Positions 31,790 through 45,079 are shown, counted from the stretch's first letter. The stretch is 64,000 nucleotides of DNA from Melitaea cinxia (GCF_905220565.1 NC_059399.1:7347501-7411500), one strand, 5' to 3'. Translations and numbers: made by a program. Notes: generated by a model not told the origin, from the sequence alone.

Positions 31790-32075
31790 TCTCTTCCCGT
31801 GGATTTCGTAATAGGCAATTAAGGGCACACTTCTACTACCACCTTGGAACTTAGAAAGCCGACCGATGGCGGGGTAACCATCCAACTCCTGGCTTTGAAA
31901 ACACAGGCCGAAGACGGGCAGCAGCGTCTTCGGTGAGACAAAGCCAGCTCTGCGGTCACCAACCCGCCTACTCAGCATGGTGACTATGCGCAACGCACAT
32001 GAGTTCGTGACATTTTTGGCGCGAACTTGTGGAGGCCTATGTTCAGCAGTGGACTGCGATAGGCTGCGGTTAGTG
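31790..32075 (+). mobile_element. SINE (family B) whose tail matches the RTE 3' end
   Basis: It contains 'ggatttcgtaataggcaatt', 'ggcggggtaaccatccaac' and 'cgaagacgggcagcagcg', then 'ggcgcgaacttgtggaggcc' through 'cagcagtggactgcgatagg'. That last part is almost identical to the end of the RTE coding region (31674-31724). A shared 3' end is expected if RTE mobilises the SINE. Antisense copies are at 25001-25129 and 61223-61515. Confidence 0.75.
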
Positions 32076-32089
32076 AGTTATTGATATAT

Positions 32090-33318
32090 TTTGTTATAAA
32101 ATGAAAAAAAATCCTTATGACGATAATGTATGGTAGCATGCTGAGTGAAACCCATTTTCAAGCACTCTTACTCATGTGGACGTAATGTAAAATATATTAA
32201 AAAAAATTATATTTGTTAATTAATTGTTTGCCCCACTTGTTGAAGAAATGTAAATTTATAAAATATTTTTACCGCAACTAGAACTAACATCGTCCGTATA
32301 TTTAAATCAAATAATTATTGTGTCACATCACGTTTCAGCCGCACCGTTCATCTCAAGTTCAGCTTGATTGCCGCCCTCTTAAAAGTGGAATCTCCTCGAA
32401 ATAGCTGCTAAGATGTAAACTTTAACTTTATATTTCGATTAAATGTAGACTATTAATTGTGAACTTTTAATTAACAATATCAGTAATACGATTGATGTTA
32501 TTTTGTAACATTGAGAAAATAATTTCATTTCATCAACTCGTCTTATTATATAGAATTTAAACATCTTTTTTAATAAAAGAAAATAAACAATACAACTTAT
32601 TTTCAATATTTGTAACAAAATAAACATAAAAAGGCATAAATTATTAAAAATATCAGCTCAAGCAATTTTATTACAATAAAACAAAGATACAAAAATTCGC
32701 AACGTTTGTATAATCGAGTTATTTTTGTAATAGCTTTTTTTAAATTGCAACTAAGTTTAAAGTTATATTTAACCAATTCAAAAGTTACATTTTGTAAAAG
32801 GAATATAACAAAACAATTTATTAATATTAAAAATATATATTAGGAATTGAACAAACATACACATAGGTGTAAATATAAAATAACTTTAGTGCCTTCCAAG
32901 TTTTGCAAGTTTCATTTTTAACGCTATTTGGTTAGTAATTGTATAACCATGCTTCTCCGTTTACACACCTTATAATATTAATCATAAACTAAAAAATGTT
33001 TCATGATTATTTTGTTTTATTACTTATTGAAGTAGTTTTTAGTACGTACATATAAGAGTCTAAAATTTCAATCAGATATTGAAGTAAGGTTTCACCATAT
33101 TATATAGTTATTTAATTTCGGAAAACATCGAACATTACCTCGAAGTCTTGCTATGAAATTTGATATTTTGTAACGTAACTTATCTTTATATATGTTCCAA
33201 GAAAGGTGAGGTACTTTTCTGGGGAAACTTTCCTCAATTGTTTATTAATTAATATATAAAGGCAGATTATTATTTTTTTGACGCAAATAATATCCGTTAC
33301 ATTGCTCAAGTTACGTTG
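32090..33318. other. AT-rich intergenic sequence, nothing recognised
   Basis: No gene or definable repeat is seen. Confidence 0.4.
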
Positions 33319-33320
33319 TT

Positions 33321-33374
<54 letters not shown>
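33319..33374. repeat. (TA)n microsatellite
   Basis: A TA-dinucleotide run interrupted once by 'catatata'. Comparable tracts are at 18637-18679, 22330-22407 and 50071-50097. Confidence 0.9.
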
Positions 33375-33377
<3 letters not shown>

Positions 33378-34049
33378 AACAACAAATAAATCAGGGAAGT
33401 TATATAAAGATGAAATGATATGATAATTATGATACGATGAAATGATATATGATTTTTAACAATTAGAAGAGTCGGGATACTTTTTAAATTATAGGTACGT
33501 TAAGAAATATTAATTTAAACTTGTCTTGTCATGTTTTTAAACTATATTAAAAAAATATTCTCTTATACCAGTTTGTTGATGCTAATCGAACTCTATAATT
33601 ATATATATTAAAAAAAATAGAAATGTTTATTACTCGGATAGCAAAAGAATCATAAATGTTAATAAAAATAAAAAGTTAAAAATAAAAGTTTGATAACTAG
33701 TGTTAGTATTTAATAACTAAAAGTGACCTCGTAATGTAACACGTATGCTCGACTAGCGGAGAGTCCCCGCTATAGGCGATGACTCTCGAGACATTGGTGC
33801 GGCTGCCGCGCACTCGCCTTAAAAGTGAGCTTGCTTTTTTGCGTAGAATGACCGGGAAACTGTCGACCCCTGCGTGTGCGTGTGCGATATTTGCATGATC
33901 ATGATGCCATCCAGATTAAATTACAACAAAAAAGCGATTGGAGATTACATAAATATATTTTTATAAAGGTAGGTAGGATATAGTAGGAAATATCTTGCTC
34001 GAAATTTGGAGTAGGCTGACTAAGGAAGTACCTCAAATTCTCCAGTAGT

Positions 34050-34185
34050 GTTTTGTTCCTGTGGTGAGTGGTGGGTCCAGGGTCCTGGTCGGGGACGGCA
34101 ACATGTTTGCAATGGTTCTAGTATTGCAGGCATCCATAGGCTATGGTATTGGCTTACCATCAGGCGGAACGTACGCTTTTTTGCT
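34050..34185 (-). repeat. Dispersed repeat shared with 55024 and 60404
   Basis: The end 'cttaccatcaggcggaacgt', with 'acgctttttt' after it, is the reverse of 'aagcgtacggctcacctgat' at 60417, and 'catccataggctatgg' corresponds to 'ccgtagcttatagacgcc'. This is a widespread lepidopteran repeat and non-coding. Confidence 0.6.
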
Positions 34186-34204
34186 ACCTTCTTAATATAT
34201 TTTT

Positions 34205-34572
34205 GTTTTTGCTCGTAAACGAAAAAAAACCGACTTTAATTACATCGACAAGAAATACAACGTAGGTACATGAAAAAATAGCTTTCGATTAAGATAATAA
34301 TCATCAAAATTGGTACACCCAGTGAAAAGTTATGCGGTATAATACAACATAGGTCGACAACATAGTCGAAAAATAGTCAAGTAAAAACGCATTATTAAAT
34401 ATACCTATAAAAGTACTTATAAGATCTCAATTAAATTTAAATTTAGACCAAATACATGCACCACCTTTCGATTAAAAAAATATCAAAATCGGTCCACCCA
34501 GTCAGGTTCTGAGCATGAACATGAAAAAAAAATCGCATTAAGAAAATTTTACTTTTTTGGAAGTCGGTTAAA
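34205..34572 (+). repeat. Dispersed 'accgactt...gaagtcggtt' repeat, most complete copy
   Basis: It starts 'gaaaaaaaaccgactttaat' and ends 'ttttttggaagtcggtta', so its ends are short inverted repeats (accgactt / aagtcggt). The interior matches 1-350 block by block. Confidence 0.75.
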
Positions 34573-37500
34573 AATATTTCATGTTTCACGAAACATGACT
34601 TTTGGCAGAAGAAATAAGCAATGGTAATAATATAACTTAGTAAGTCGATAATCTTACTTTGACTATAGATTACAGCATTAAGTATGTGAATTACATACAA
34701 ACAATATAAACCTTAGTATATGATAGTACCTATATGATACTCGAAGTATAATTGACGACTTAGCAAAGGTACTTCTGCTTGTACATAAACTTCAATTACT
34801 ATACACAGGCATCGTTCTTATAAAATATAAAAGAAAATAATAAAAAAATCATAGAAAAACTTTTCATCTAGGAATTCTAGGAAGTTCGCTCCATTCATAT
34901 GGAAATTTTAATTATTAGAAGTATATTTCAAGCTAAAGCATCAAAATACTAAATAAGCGGAAGTAGTAATAATTACTTTTTTGAAAAATTGGTATTGGAT
35001 TGGTATTTGATTGGTTGGAGATAAAAAAATTAACAGAAAATAAAAAAAATTATGATAATCTAATTTACACTTAGTCTTTTAATTTGAATAAGTTCCCCTT
35101 AAAGCATTGTACGAGCTGATACAGAAAATTTAGGAGTAAAGTTAAAAACTTGTAAAACTCACACCCCAGTCTCAGGTCGAAGAGTGATAAAACACACGCA
35201 ATACAGTTTGTAGGTAATGGAAATTTTTCGAGCGAATGAGCTTTAATGGAGCAGACGCGATATCTTACATGAGTGCGCTTACACCTAATCCAATATTAGC
35301 AATAGAGTTTTAGTTTATCATAATTTGAGAAAAAAAATTTTGGGCTAGCAAAATGTATACAAATAAATGAAATATCAATGAGAGCTTTTTTAAATAAAAA
35401 ATCAGAATTCATATAATAGAGATGTTAGGTACATCTTTTTATTGATTTAATTTATTTATTTAAGTACGTTATACAAAGGTTTAGAAATTCGATTTTTAAA
35501 CTTGCTTTCTGAATTTAAATTATTTTTGTAGTGCGTCTACAAAAATAATTTAAATTCCTCACCTCTTTAAATGTCTCATCATATACAAACGTCAGAATTA
35601 TATAATAAACCATAACGAACACCGAATACTGGCTAGGCACATTATGAAAATAACAGAGAATAATGTTTGCAAGCAGTGCGCACGCAACTACGTTTTTGGT
35701 ATCGTTACCTTTTAAATTAATTTTTGTGATTATTATCATTTTGTGAACTTAAACGATTGTACTGTATTTAAATATAGTGTAGTGATTACTGTAATAGCCA
35801 TTTTATTAGAACATCGTCCTCCTACCGAAAATATACACCTACTATGTTTTTTGAATAATATAACAGGATATAAAGCATAAAGCTACGACCATTAGAAGCA
35901 AAAACGTTTACCGTCAATTCTGTCTATTCCAAGCGAGTTGAGTTATCTATTCATATTTATATTTATACTAATTTATTTTTGATTCACAATAATTTTATCC
36001 AAGTATATAGAGAAGAATAACGAACATTCCAATTTTAAATCGAATAGACATAAAAATGTTCAATAAAATCTATTGCTTATTTCTAAAGGGTTATCGTTTC
36101 GAAATATTCATTATTTTCTCTCTGAAATTGTGAGCTGACAGTTTTTATAATGCACTGTGCTAGGGTCGTTACAAAGCGATTGCAGCATCCTGTCTCGATT
36201 GTTATCTTACTACGTTTCCAGGCTCGTTCGAACTGAATCGTCCCATTCTCGAGGATATCAAAGTGGTAAATGTAGAAACTTTTAATATAAATAGAAAAAA
36301 GTTCCCCACTAAACTTATGGTATACAGTTAGAATTGGTGAAATAAAATATAAAAATAATGTGACTGTACACGAATAAATAATTATTTTCCTTTCTTTAGT
36401 CATTATTGACGCAAACTGTATGCAATTAATTTAGGTTATTATGCAGTATGAAGCATTTTTATGTAAACTACTACTGGTAATTTCCAATGAAACAATTTCT
36501 GTCATAATATTGTTTGTTAAGTTAACATTTCTTTGTAATACATACTCACATGCAAACATTTAATATAGAAAATTTTGATACTTCAAATAACAAAGACAAT
36601 TTTCAGAAGTAGAATATGTATAAACCATAATTTTCTGCATTTTAAGCTCTAAGTCCCTAGTGAAGTGCATAAAAACCAAGGGTCAAATAATAACGATAAT
36701 ATGTAAGTTTCTTTCGCACGTTGTACTTACCTATATCGGTTTTTTATAAGACGACCCCACATTTACATTTATGGCTACTATTCCTGCCAGCTCTTTCATT
36801 GAGCCTGGAAGATAAGGCTAAAATGCCGGCTTAAGTTAAACCGTACGGTCGAAGGTTAGTCTTGATCCTGGGTTTCAATTTATTTTGGACTTGTTACTAA
36901 AGGTTATAATGTCTGTATTTTCTGAACTAACAATTCGAAATCCTCGTGAACCGTGTTGATAATTCGGGGTAAAAAGTATCTAGTGTACAAAATGGAATGA
37001 ACTACATTCATGCCTAGTTTCACTTCAATTCAGCCAATAATATTACCGTGATGCGCGGGTATAATACAGACGAAGAAATTACTAATTTAGCTTTGGTGTT
37101 GATCACAGAATGTCTTCCACATAATTATACTTTATCACGAATATTTATTGTACAGTATCCTGTTACAGTTTTATTACAAGTATATTTTGCGTTTTTATGT
37201 TTTCAGTGTGTTTCAACTTAATTAAAATAAGAATTATTATTACTCAAGGAATGAAATTAGGACTACATGACTAAGATTATAAAATTAATAGTGAACACAA
37301 TTGCCAACATTTCAAAGTTAAAATGCGTCACTTTATTACTAAAAATAAACAGCAAAGTTTTTGTTATTGCAAAAGTATGACGAATTCTTAATCGTACATA
37401 ACATTCATACATTTTGAATAAGCTTTATTTCTTCCACTGTTTATTTAGTTCTGTTTACTGACACTTGTATCAAGATATGCCAGGGACCCTAGTCTTTGAA

Positions 37501-38615
37501 GCCACTTTCCACCCTATCTGCTGTCACTCTGGACGTGATAGTTTATTTATTATAGAAGATATATCTTTTATTGCCTTTACTGTATAGGGTAGACATATTT
37601 AGAAGAGATTGGTAGAAAAATAAGGGGAATGTTTGATAAGCAATGTTATTGTTTTATGTGAGGGAAGGAATAAATTTTGTATTGCGAAACAATAGCTATC
37701 ATTAAATTGTTTTGAAATATCAACTATTCAATTTTAGTTTTTCGTTTTACAATATTTTAATAGAATTTGAACTATATGTTTAGAATTAAAAATGTTTCAT
37801 TTCGACAGTAATTAAGTTTACTGATATATTATTTAGATAATCAAGCGCTGACATATTTATATATTCACTTTCAATATAAGATGTCATTAACCCTTGAAAA
37901 TATTCCAAACTACACGTTGAACTACACACAAAATTAGACTAGAGTGGTTGACATTATAACTTGAAGAGTTATTAATGTTATTGATATAGAATCAAGTGGT
38001 GACACATTAATACAGTCAATAATAGAAGTATAAGATGGCATTAGCCCTATGAAATGTGTTAGGCTTGAAGTAAGCAGAAAATTATACTTGAATAAATTAT
38101 GTTTTGTATGTAGCGTCACGTGAGGTATTATCAGTTTTCAGTTTCTATACTATACTTTACGCGATAAACCTTCAGTAAATTTGTTGATTTATTTAAAAAC
38201 GACTTTTTTAATGTACTATAAAAATTATATATTATTATAATTATAAAAAATATTTTAAAATCATTATTTGCAACCAATTTGCAAATTCTCATTTACTAGT
38301 TAATTTATTAAATTCATTCATTAAATTCCTATCAATTATTTATATTATATTAAGCTTGAATTAAGTAAAATGTAACTTGTGATCAATACAATACAGGTAG
38401 ATGTATAAAAATTGATGTTTAATTATGGTTGTAGAAATAATTTAAAGTTTTAATTTTATTTTGATTTTTAGATGGTGGTTGTTTTATTTTCAATTTGTAG
38501 GAATTGATATTAAAATGGAAAAGAAGGGATAATTATAACTACGATAATAAGACTGTGTGTTTAGTATTTATATAAAGGTCCAAAGGAAACAATATTAGTT
38601 TAAAAGCAATCTTAT
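34573..38615. other. AT-rich intergenic sequence, nothing recognised
   Basis: About 4 kb without a supported gene. A perfect inverted repeat, 'aatttaaattatttttgtag' with 'ctacaaaaataatttaaatt', lies at 35512-35555 around a short spacer. The small open frames have no recognisable product. Confidence 0.4.
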
Positions 38616-38880
38616 ATCACAACGCTGCTCCAATGCGGGTTGGTGGATATATAATTAACGATCGCTATCAGGTGTTCACGATAACAACCGGGACCGAAGG
38701 CTTAACGTGCTCTCCGAGATAAGGTGGTGAGACCCACAAGGACTGCACAAACACCCAGATCACGGCAAACACCCGCATGGCCAATACAAATGTTTGTCAT
38801 GTGCGGGGATGTAACCCGCAGCCGTTAGCGCCACAGCGACAATCCAATGCTGTGACCGTTGTGCCAACGCGGCGTCAACT
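38616..38880 (-). mobile_element. Chimeric SINE (family A middle plus another tRNA-type head)
   Basis: 'tgctccaatgcgggttgg', 'gatcgctatcaggtgttcac' and 'acaaccgggaccgaaggctt' are family A in antisense. The distal part, 'cacccagatcacggcaaaca' to 'gtgccaacgcggcgtc', instead matches 57268-57395 ('cgcccagaccacggaaaacg') and includes a tRNA-like head in antisense. Confidence 0.6.
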
Positions 38881-39914
38881 ATTAGAAGTAGACTACTTAT
38901 TATAGTTTGACTTCTATTTGTTTGTTTAAGCGTTTCAAAATAAAGTTTATAAAATATATTTAAAAGCCAAATAATAAATTCAAATAAGTTTTAATTATTT
39001 ACAGTCGCCCTGTAATTTACATAAATTGTATGTTTAATGAATCGTTTAAACGATTTTAACCACGGCCTAAATTATAACGTAATTTGCGTCACATTAAAAT
39101 CGTAACTTTTGTATATAATTCACTCTTCAATAACATATATAATATATGCAGCTACAAGTAAAGCATTTTTATTTTATTAATTTTTATAAATGCAGTAAAT
39201 AACAAAACGAACAATAAAAATATGTTCTAGTAAAATTTAAAAACCAAAATAATATAAAACAATCGTAAGAGAGTAAAAATAATTGTAAGTTGAATAAAAC
39301 TTTATTTCCATAGAGTCAGTAAACGAGTTACATTAAATAACTTAACACGCTTCACGCACGTAGTATTTGCGTCTCAAGTCGTAGAACAGCGGCAAATATG
39401 CTAATTCACCGTGAAATAAATAACAGAGGACATACAGATTTGTACTAATCCGACCCGCTTGTCCTGTTTACTCGGTGAAATCAACCCTCCGGAATTGGCA
39501 GTGATTCCGTACTTACCAAAATTACTTCTCCCACAGTCGTGCTAATTAGATCTCTTGAAACACTGAATACTAATTGTATGTAAAGTTTCTTCAATTATTC
39601 CAGTTCGCTTTTCTTTCAAATTCCACTTGTTAACGTTAACATAATTGAATTTATTTCCGTCTTCGTCTAAATAAACTTTATAAATTGTATTCCACACGAG
39701 ATACTATAAAATACACTTGTAATCCGTGATATTACTCATTAAGCAGTTCCTTGATATGAATGATAGAAATCGTAATACAATATATTTCTATATGATCATT
39801 ATAATATCAAAGTGTGAACGTTTTATTACTTGCTTTTTTATTTTATTTTGGGTTTACTTTCAATTACATAATTTTAATTCATATAAAACTATACATTTAT
39901 AAAAACTGTTCAAA
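38881..39914. other. AT-rich intergenic sequence, nothing recognised
   Basis: No supported gene or repeat with definable ends. Confidence 0.4.
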
Positions 39915-39934
39915 TCTATACAAACAAATATCTG

Positions 39935-39966
<32 letters not shown>

Positions 39967-40029
39967 AAAGTCGCTTTAAACATCTAGGGTCATTAGCGAC
40001 TACAAGGTATTAACAGTATTTTACAGGTA

Positions 40030-41202
40030 TTAAATTAACGTATAATACTTAGTTAATCTTAAAAATTTTACAGTATTTTTATAATCGGTTAGACACTCTT
40101 TTAATGTCTTAGGGAGATTAACATTACTTCTTTCTGAGTTAAACATTGGACAATCAATCAATAAATGTTTTATATTCAGCTCACAATCACATCTGGAGCA
40201 TTTATTCTTCGGGATTTTAGTGATAAGATGTATATGTGTGACGTTACAGTGACCTATTCTTAATCTATTTAAAACTATTTCATCTCTTCTATTGTCAACT
40301 TGTAAATTACATTTTTCAAAAATTGATTTTCTTATATCATACAACGCACTCTTATTATTTTTAACCCAATAGCTGTTCCATAGTATTTTAACATTGTATT
40401 TGAGGTATTTTTTTAAATCAGAAATATTAGAAATTATCAAATTACAAACATTTAAATTCGTAGCTTCTTTAGCTAGCACGTCTGCTTTTTCATTCCCCGG
40501 TATGCCTTGGTGACTAGGAATCCAAATTATTTCAATAACAAAGCTCTTATTGATCAGATTTAATAAGTTTTCTTTTATTAGGTTTATTAAAGGGTCTACA
40601 TTTTTTCTATTCGATAAGGCAGTTAAAGATGATAGTGAATCAGAAAAAATTAGATACTTTTTTGCTGTCGTAGGATTGTTCTTAATTACTTCCAAGCATT
40701 TTAAAATAGCAACAGCTTCGCATGTGAATATAGATGTATAGTCGGGTAATCTGTACTTGTAACTACTATTTTGTGATACAATTGCACAGCCTGTTCTACC
40801 ATTATAAATAGACCCATCAGTAAAATACATCATATCATCCGAATATTTTTCTTTAAGTTCATAAAACAAGTTCCTATAAATATAGTTAGGGGTAGTTTCT
40901 CGGGGATATTTGTTAGCAATGTCTAAATTTATTTTATATGTCATTTTTTTCCAAGGTGGAAGTGAGGAGGGATAATGGCGTGAAAAAAGTGGTGGAAGAT
41001 CAAAATTAATTTCTTTTAAATACTTTTTAACTCTTAATCTTAATGGAACAGAAAGGGATGGACGTAAATTATATTCTATATCTGACAATAGGGGAGGGAT
41101 TGAAAAGAGAGAAACTTTATTATTAACTATATGTTTTGCTGCATATTTAAGGCACAGTTCCTTCCTTCTTAACATTTCATGGCATTTCATCTGACTCAAC
41201 AA
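40030..41202 (-). pseudogene. LINE ORF2 part 3: RNase H and C-terminal zinc-finger-like tail
   Basis: It overlaps the end of part 2 in another frame; the true joint is at about 41173-41189. RNase H acidic residues are in MYFTDGSIYNG, FTCEAVAILKCLEV, YLIFSDSLSSL and WIPSHQGIPGNEKADVLAKE. A CSRCDCELNIKHLLIDCP motif follows, as in other insect elements with RNase H. The domain would remove the RNA strand after first-strand synthesis. It ends at TAA before the 95-bp 3' UTR and poly(A). Confidence 0.88.
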
Positions 41203-43117
41203 GAACGCTGTTAACAGGGCTTGTTCTGAAAGCTCCTAAACTTAATCTTAGACACGTATTATGAATGCTTTCTAAAGTTTTTAATATATTTGTCGAAGCT
41301 GAGTCATATATAACTGAGCCGTAGTCAATTTTTTGCCTTATTAAAGTTTTGTAGGTATTTTTAATACATTTGCTATCGGATCCCCAAGTATTTGATGACA
41401 AAATTTTAATAATATTCATCCTATTATAACATTCAGATTTAAGTATTTTTATGTGTGGAACCCAACTCAATCGAGGATCAAAGTTCAATCCTAATATTTT
41501 TAATTTATTAACTTCATTTATTTTGCAGTTATTTATAAATACATTCAATTTATCTTTATTTTTCTTTTTTGATAGGATCATGAGTTCCGTTTTAGTTTCA
41601 GAAAATTTAAAGCCAGTTTCTTTACTCCATTGGCTTAATTTATCTAAAGTGTCCTGTAAAATTTTTTCTGTTAATTTCAGATTCTTGCCACTACATAAAA
41701 TTGTTAAATCGTCTGCAAACAAGTAACCTTTCACTGGTCGTTTTATAACTTCCAAAACACTATTAATTGATATTAAAAATAAAATGACACTCAAAACAGA
41801 ACCTTGGGGGAGTCCATTCTCAGTATAAGACGGATTTGAAAGAATACCATCAATTTTAACCCTTATCGATCTATTTGATAGAAAATTAATAACAAAGGCC
41901 AGTAGATTACCTCTTAGATTAAACTGTTGCAGAAGTAATACAACTCTGTGTTTCCACACCATTTCATATGCTTTTTCTACATCAAGGGCGACTAATACTA
42001 CTTTATTCTTATTTGTAAATGACTTGAGAATATCGTTTTCTAAAAGGCTTAAATGATCTAATGTAGATTTAAATTGTCTAAATCCAAACTGAGAAGTTGA
42101 TAAATATTGATTATGTTCCAAATACCATCTGATTCTATTACTTACAATTTTTTCTAAAATTTTACATAGATTACATGTAAGTGATATCGGTCTGTAGCTT
42201 GAGGTCATAGTGGGCAATTTACCTGGTTTTAGGTCAGGTATGACAGTTGCCTCCCTCCACAGGTCAGGGAAAACTTGGTTTATCCACATGTAATTATAAA
42301 TATCGATGAGTCGCTCAAGAGCCAAAATTGGAAGATTTTTGATAATAGTGTTTGAAATTTTATCGGGACCAGGGCTGGAATTTCCTAATTTTTGTATTAT
42401 GAGGTTCAGTTCCTCCATCGATATATTTTGGTTAATAGGATCACTATTATCTTGTAAATCAAAACCTGAATGGGTTTCTTCTTTTTCTCTTTTATATTGT
42501 TTAAATTCTTGTCTGTAGTTATTGGAACTAGAGTTTCCTGCAAATCCACTAGCGAATAAGTCAGCGTTAATTTTAGGATCAGAACAAAGTTCTCCTTCAT
42601 TGTTTTTTAAAATTATAGTTTCTTTTTTTCTTTTTTTTCCGTTTATAGAATTTATTTTTTGCCATACAATTCCTAAGGGCGTTTGACTGTTAATCGACGA
42701 AATGTATCTTTCCCAATTTACTCTTTTACTTTCCTTGAAAATTCTTCTAGTCTTAGATCTCAACTTACGATATTCAATCTTTAACAATTCTTCCTTACGT
42801 TCGTCATCTTGCACTAATTCTTGTCTAAATTGTTTATTTAGGTTTTCTTTTTTAATTTTCACGTATTTTCTATATGCTCTTTTCGTTTCTTTTAATGATT
42901 TTGAACACTCTTCGCTCCACCATGGTACTTGCCTATTTTTCAATTTTCCACTAGTTTTAGGAATATATTTGTTAGCTGAGTTAATTATTATTTTGTTAAA
43001 TTCATCTATAACTTCGTTTATACAAATATGTGAGTTAAATTTTATTTTTTCTGATTGTTTAATTTGATTTTCTATTTCATTTCTGAAATTAAACCAATCA
43101 GCATTGAATATTTCCAA
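41177..43117 (-). pseudogene. LINE ORF2 part 2: reverse transcriptase
   Basis: It continues part 1 in another frame from about 43115; the nominal first codon is TTG, so this is not an independent start. The linker (W.NFRNEIENQIK) leads to RT: ATVIPDLKPGK with YRPISLTCNLCKILEKIVSN, STSQFGFRQFKSTLDHLSLL, LVALDVEKAYEMVW, NGLPQGSVLSVILFLISIN and the catalytic FADD in YLFADDLTILCSG. A thumb region with LGLNFDPRLSWVPHI follows. It runs to NSVLVESDEMP and stops, because an insertion there throws it out of frame with RNase H. Confidence 0.88.
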
Positions 43118-43803
43118 TGCTTAGATACAGTTTGTGTACTAAGATTAAATTGTATTTCTGCAGATAATAATATTGGGAAGTGATCGCTGTCATAAAGGTA
43201 GTCGAATGCATTCCAATCAAAATATGATGATATATTTCGAGAAGCAAAAGATAAATCAATATGACTTGTGTGACCGTTACTAGAATTAAAATGTGTAGGT
43301 TTATTATTGTTTAATAAAATTATATTCTCGTTTAAATCTAACCAGTCAGCTATTATTTTTCCCCTTTGATCGCAGTGACTTGAACCCCAGTAGAAATGAT
43401 GACTATTAAAGTCTCCTAATAAAACAAAAGGCGTGGGAAGTTGATTAACCAAATTGTTAATTTCAGTATCACTAAAGGAACAGCTATTACGTAGATATAC
43501 ATTGCAAATAGTTACTGTCAGTGGAAATTTGATTCTTATTGCTACTACTTCAAGGGAACTATTGATATTTATCAATTCAGGTAGTGTGTAAGGTTTAACG
43601 TAAGTAGCAACACCACCACTGGCAATACTGCTATGTAAGCGATTCTTATTAAAACATTCAAATTTTTTTAATTGAGTAAAATAATTATTTTTGAAGTTAG
43701 TTTCTTGAACACAAAAACATAGTGGATCAATATCATTCAAAATTAATTTTATGCTTTCGAATCGTGCTTGAAAACCATTGACGTTCCACTGTAAAATTTT
43801 CAT
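43072..43803 (-). pseudogene. LINE ORF2 part 1: endonuclease domain
   Basis: It starts with ATG at 43803 and shows the apurinic-type EN motifs in order: MKILQWNVNGFQAR, FCVQETNFKN (catalytic Glu), VLLGDFNSHHFYWGS and DSDHFPILLSAEI. The domain would nick target DNA. The frame shifts near 43115, where TGGAAATATTC appears to lack one base. After that the product reads nonsense and stops at 43072, while RT continues in the next frame. Confidence 0.87.
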
Positions 43804-43861
43804 AATATTAGGTTTTACAAAAATAAGTATATTAAACTATTTAGAAAATCAAAATTACAAA

Positions 43862-45079
43862 TCACTTATCTTTCCTCAAATTAATTTCTTGTAATTTTCT
43901 CGTAAACCTTGAACATCTGTTTTTTAAATTTCTATTAAACTTAGGGTGAAAGAATAGGCACATGTTAATTAATTCTGCTATGTTATCCGTATAGTCTTGT
44001 AATACTTCTTGTATATTGTGTTTGTTCCGGGTTTCGTCTAGAAGGCTTCTTAATTGGTCCAATGATAGTGGAAAAGGGGGAATAGAATGTTGATCTTTCG
44101 GTTCGTTGATTTCATTTTTAATATCAATCCATACTTGTTCTTCGGATCTGTTGTCTAATGTTTTCTTTTTCTTTTTAAGGAGTTTTTTTCCGGTTTTTTC
44201 TTCCTCCAATGAAAAATTGCTATCGGTATCATTTGTATAGTCACTCTCTGGTATGTGTTCTTCCATAATAAGGTCTATTTGATTCAAATCTGACTGTGAA
44301 GGTTCCGAAGTGGTGTTTGAGTGGACTCGTTTTATACCCTTATTGTGTTCAATTCCTTTGTAGAAACAGTTATTTTCTTTAGATTGAGGTTCTGAAATAT
44401 GTTCTATATAAATGGGATTTTCATTTCGTTTTCTAGTATTATCATTAGGATTTTTGGTGGTTGTTAAGGTGTGATTACTTTGGGGACAATTTTTAGCTAA
44501 ATGCCCATTAGTGTTACAAATAAAACATTTCATGGATTCATTAGATATATAAATCCAGTAGTTTGTGTCTTCATAATGGATTTGAAGTGAATCAGGAAGT
44601 CTTTTTTCGTCCTCAGGAGACACATATAACTGACGTCTAAAACTCATTATGTGAGAGAAACCCACATCAGGAATTCCAACTTTCATAAAAGTAATTGGAC
44701 TCAAAATTTTTACATTCATTTCATTGAATTTTTCTATTAAAACTTCGTGCGGAATGATGGGGCACACATTTGACAAAACAATACGTTTATTTCTTGAAAT
44801 TAAGGGTCGAATATCCAAAATATGATCTTTGACTTTAATTGTTTTTGTAACATCAACAAGTTCATTAACCGTTTCTTTAGAATCCAAGTAGACACATATT
44901 CTTGAGTTGGCAATTCGGGAAATAAAGCGGATTGTCGATGGTTTTGTGACAGTTGACAGTGACACTAAATAATCTCGTAGCATTAGTCCGTCAATAGAAT
45001 CAATTACGATAGCTTGGTCTTTCTTTGGGTACACTATTTTAGAGGTAACGTTGGCATAACTTACAGTAGGATTTTCCAT
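43862..45079 (-). CDS. LINE ORF1, gag-like nucleic-acid-binding protein (405 aa)
   Basis: ATG at 45079-45077 starts MENPTVSYANV. The first half fits a folded RNA-binding region of the kind seen in such gags (KRIVLSNVCPIIPHEVLIEK, then FNEMNVKI). A CCHC zinc knuckle, CFICNTNGHLAKNC (C-x2-C-x4-H-x4-C), lies near residue 185. The second half is polar and charged, with a KKLLKKKKK basic block and a helical C-terminus. Such proteins package the element RNA into particles with ORF2. The frame is intact, with a 58-bp gap to ORF2, although ORF2 is broken. Confidence 0.85.
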   Translation of the reverse strand: MENPTVSYANVTSKIVYPKKDQAIVIDSIDGLMLRDYLVSLSTVTKPSTIRFISRIANSRICVYLDSKETVNELVDVTKTIKVKDHILDIRPLISRNKRIVLSNVCPIIPHEVLIEKFNEMNVKILSPITFMKVGIPDVGFSHIMSFRRQLYVSPEDEKRLPDSLQIHYEDTNYWIYISNESMKCFICNTNGHLAKNCPQSNHTLTTTKNPNDNTRKRNENPIYIEHISEPQSKENNCFYKGIEHNKGIKRVHSNTTSEPSQSDLNQIDLIMEEHIPESDYTNDTDSNFSLEEEKTGKKLLKKKKKTLDNRSEEQVWIDIKNEINEPKDQHSIPPFPLSLDQLRSLLDETRNKHNIQEVLQDYTDNIAELINMCLFFHPKFNRNLKNRCSRFTRKLQEINLRKDK

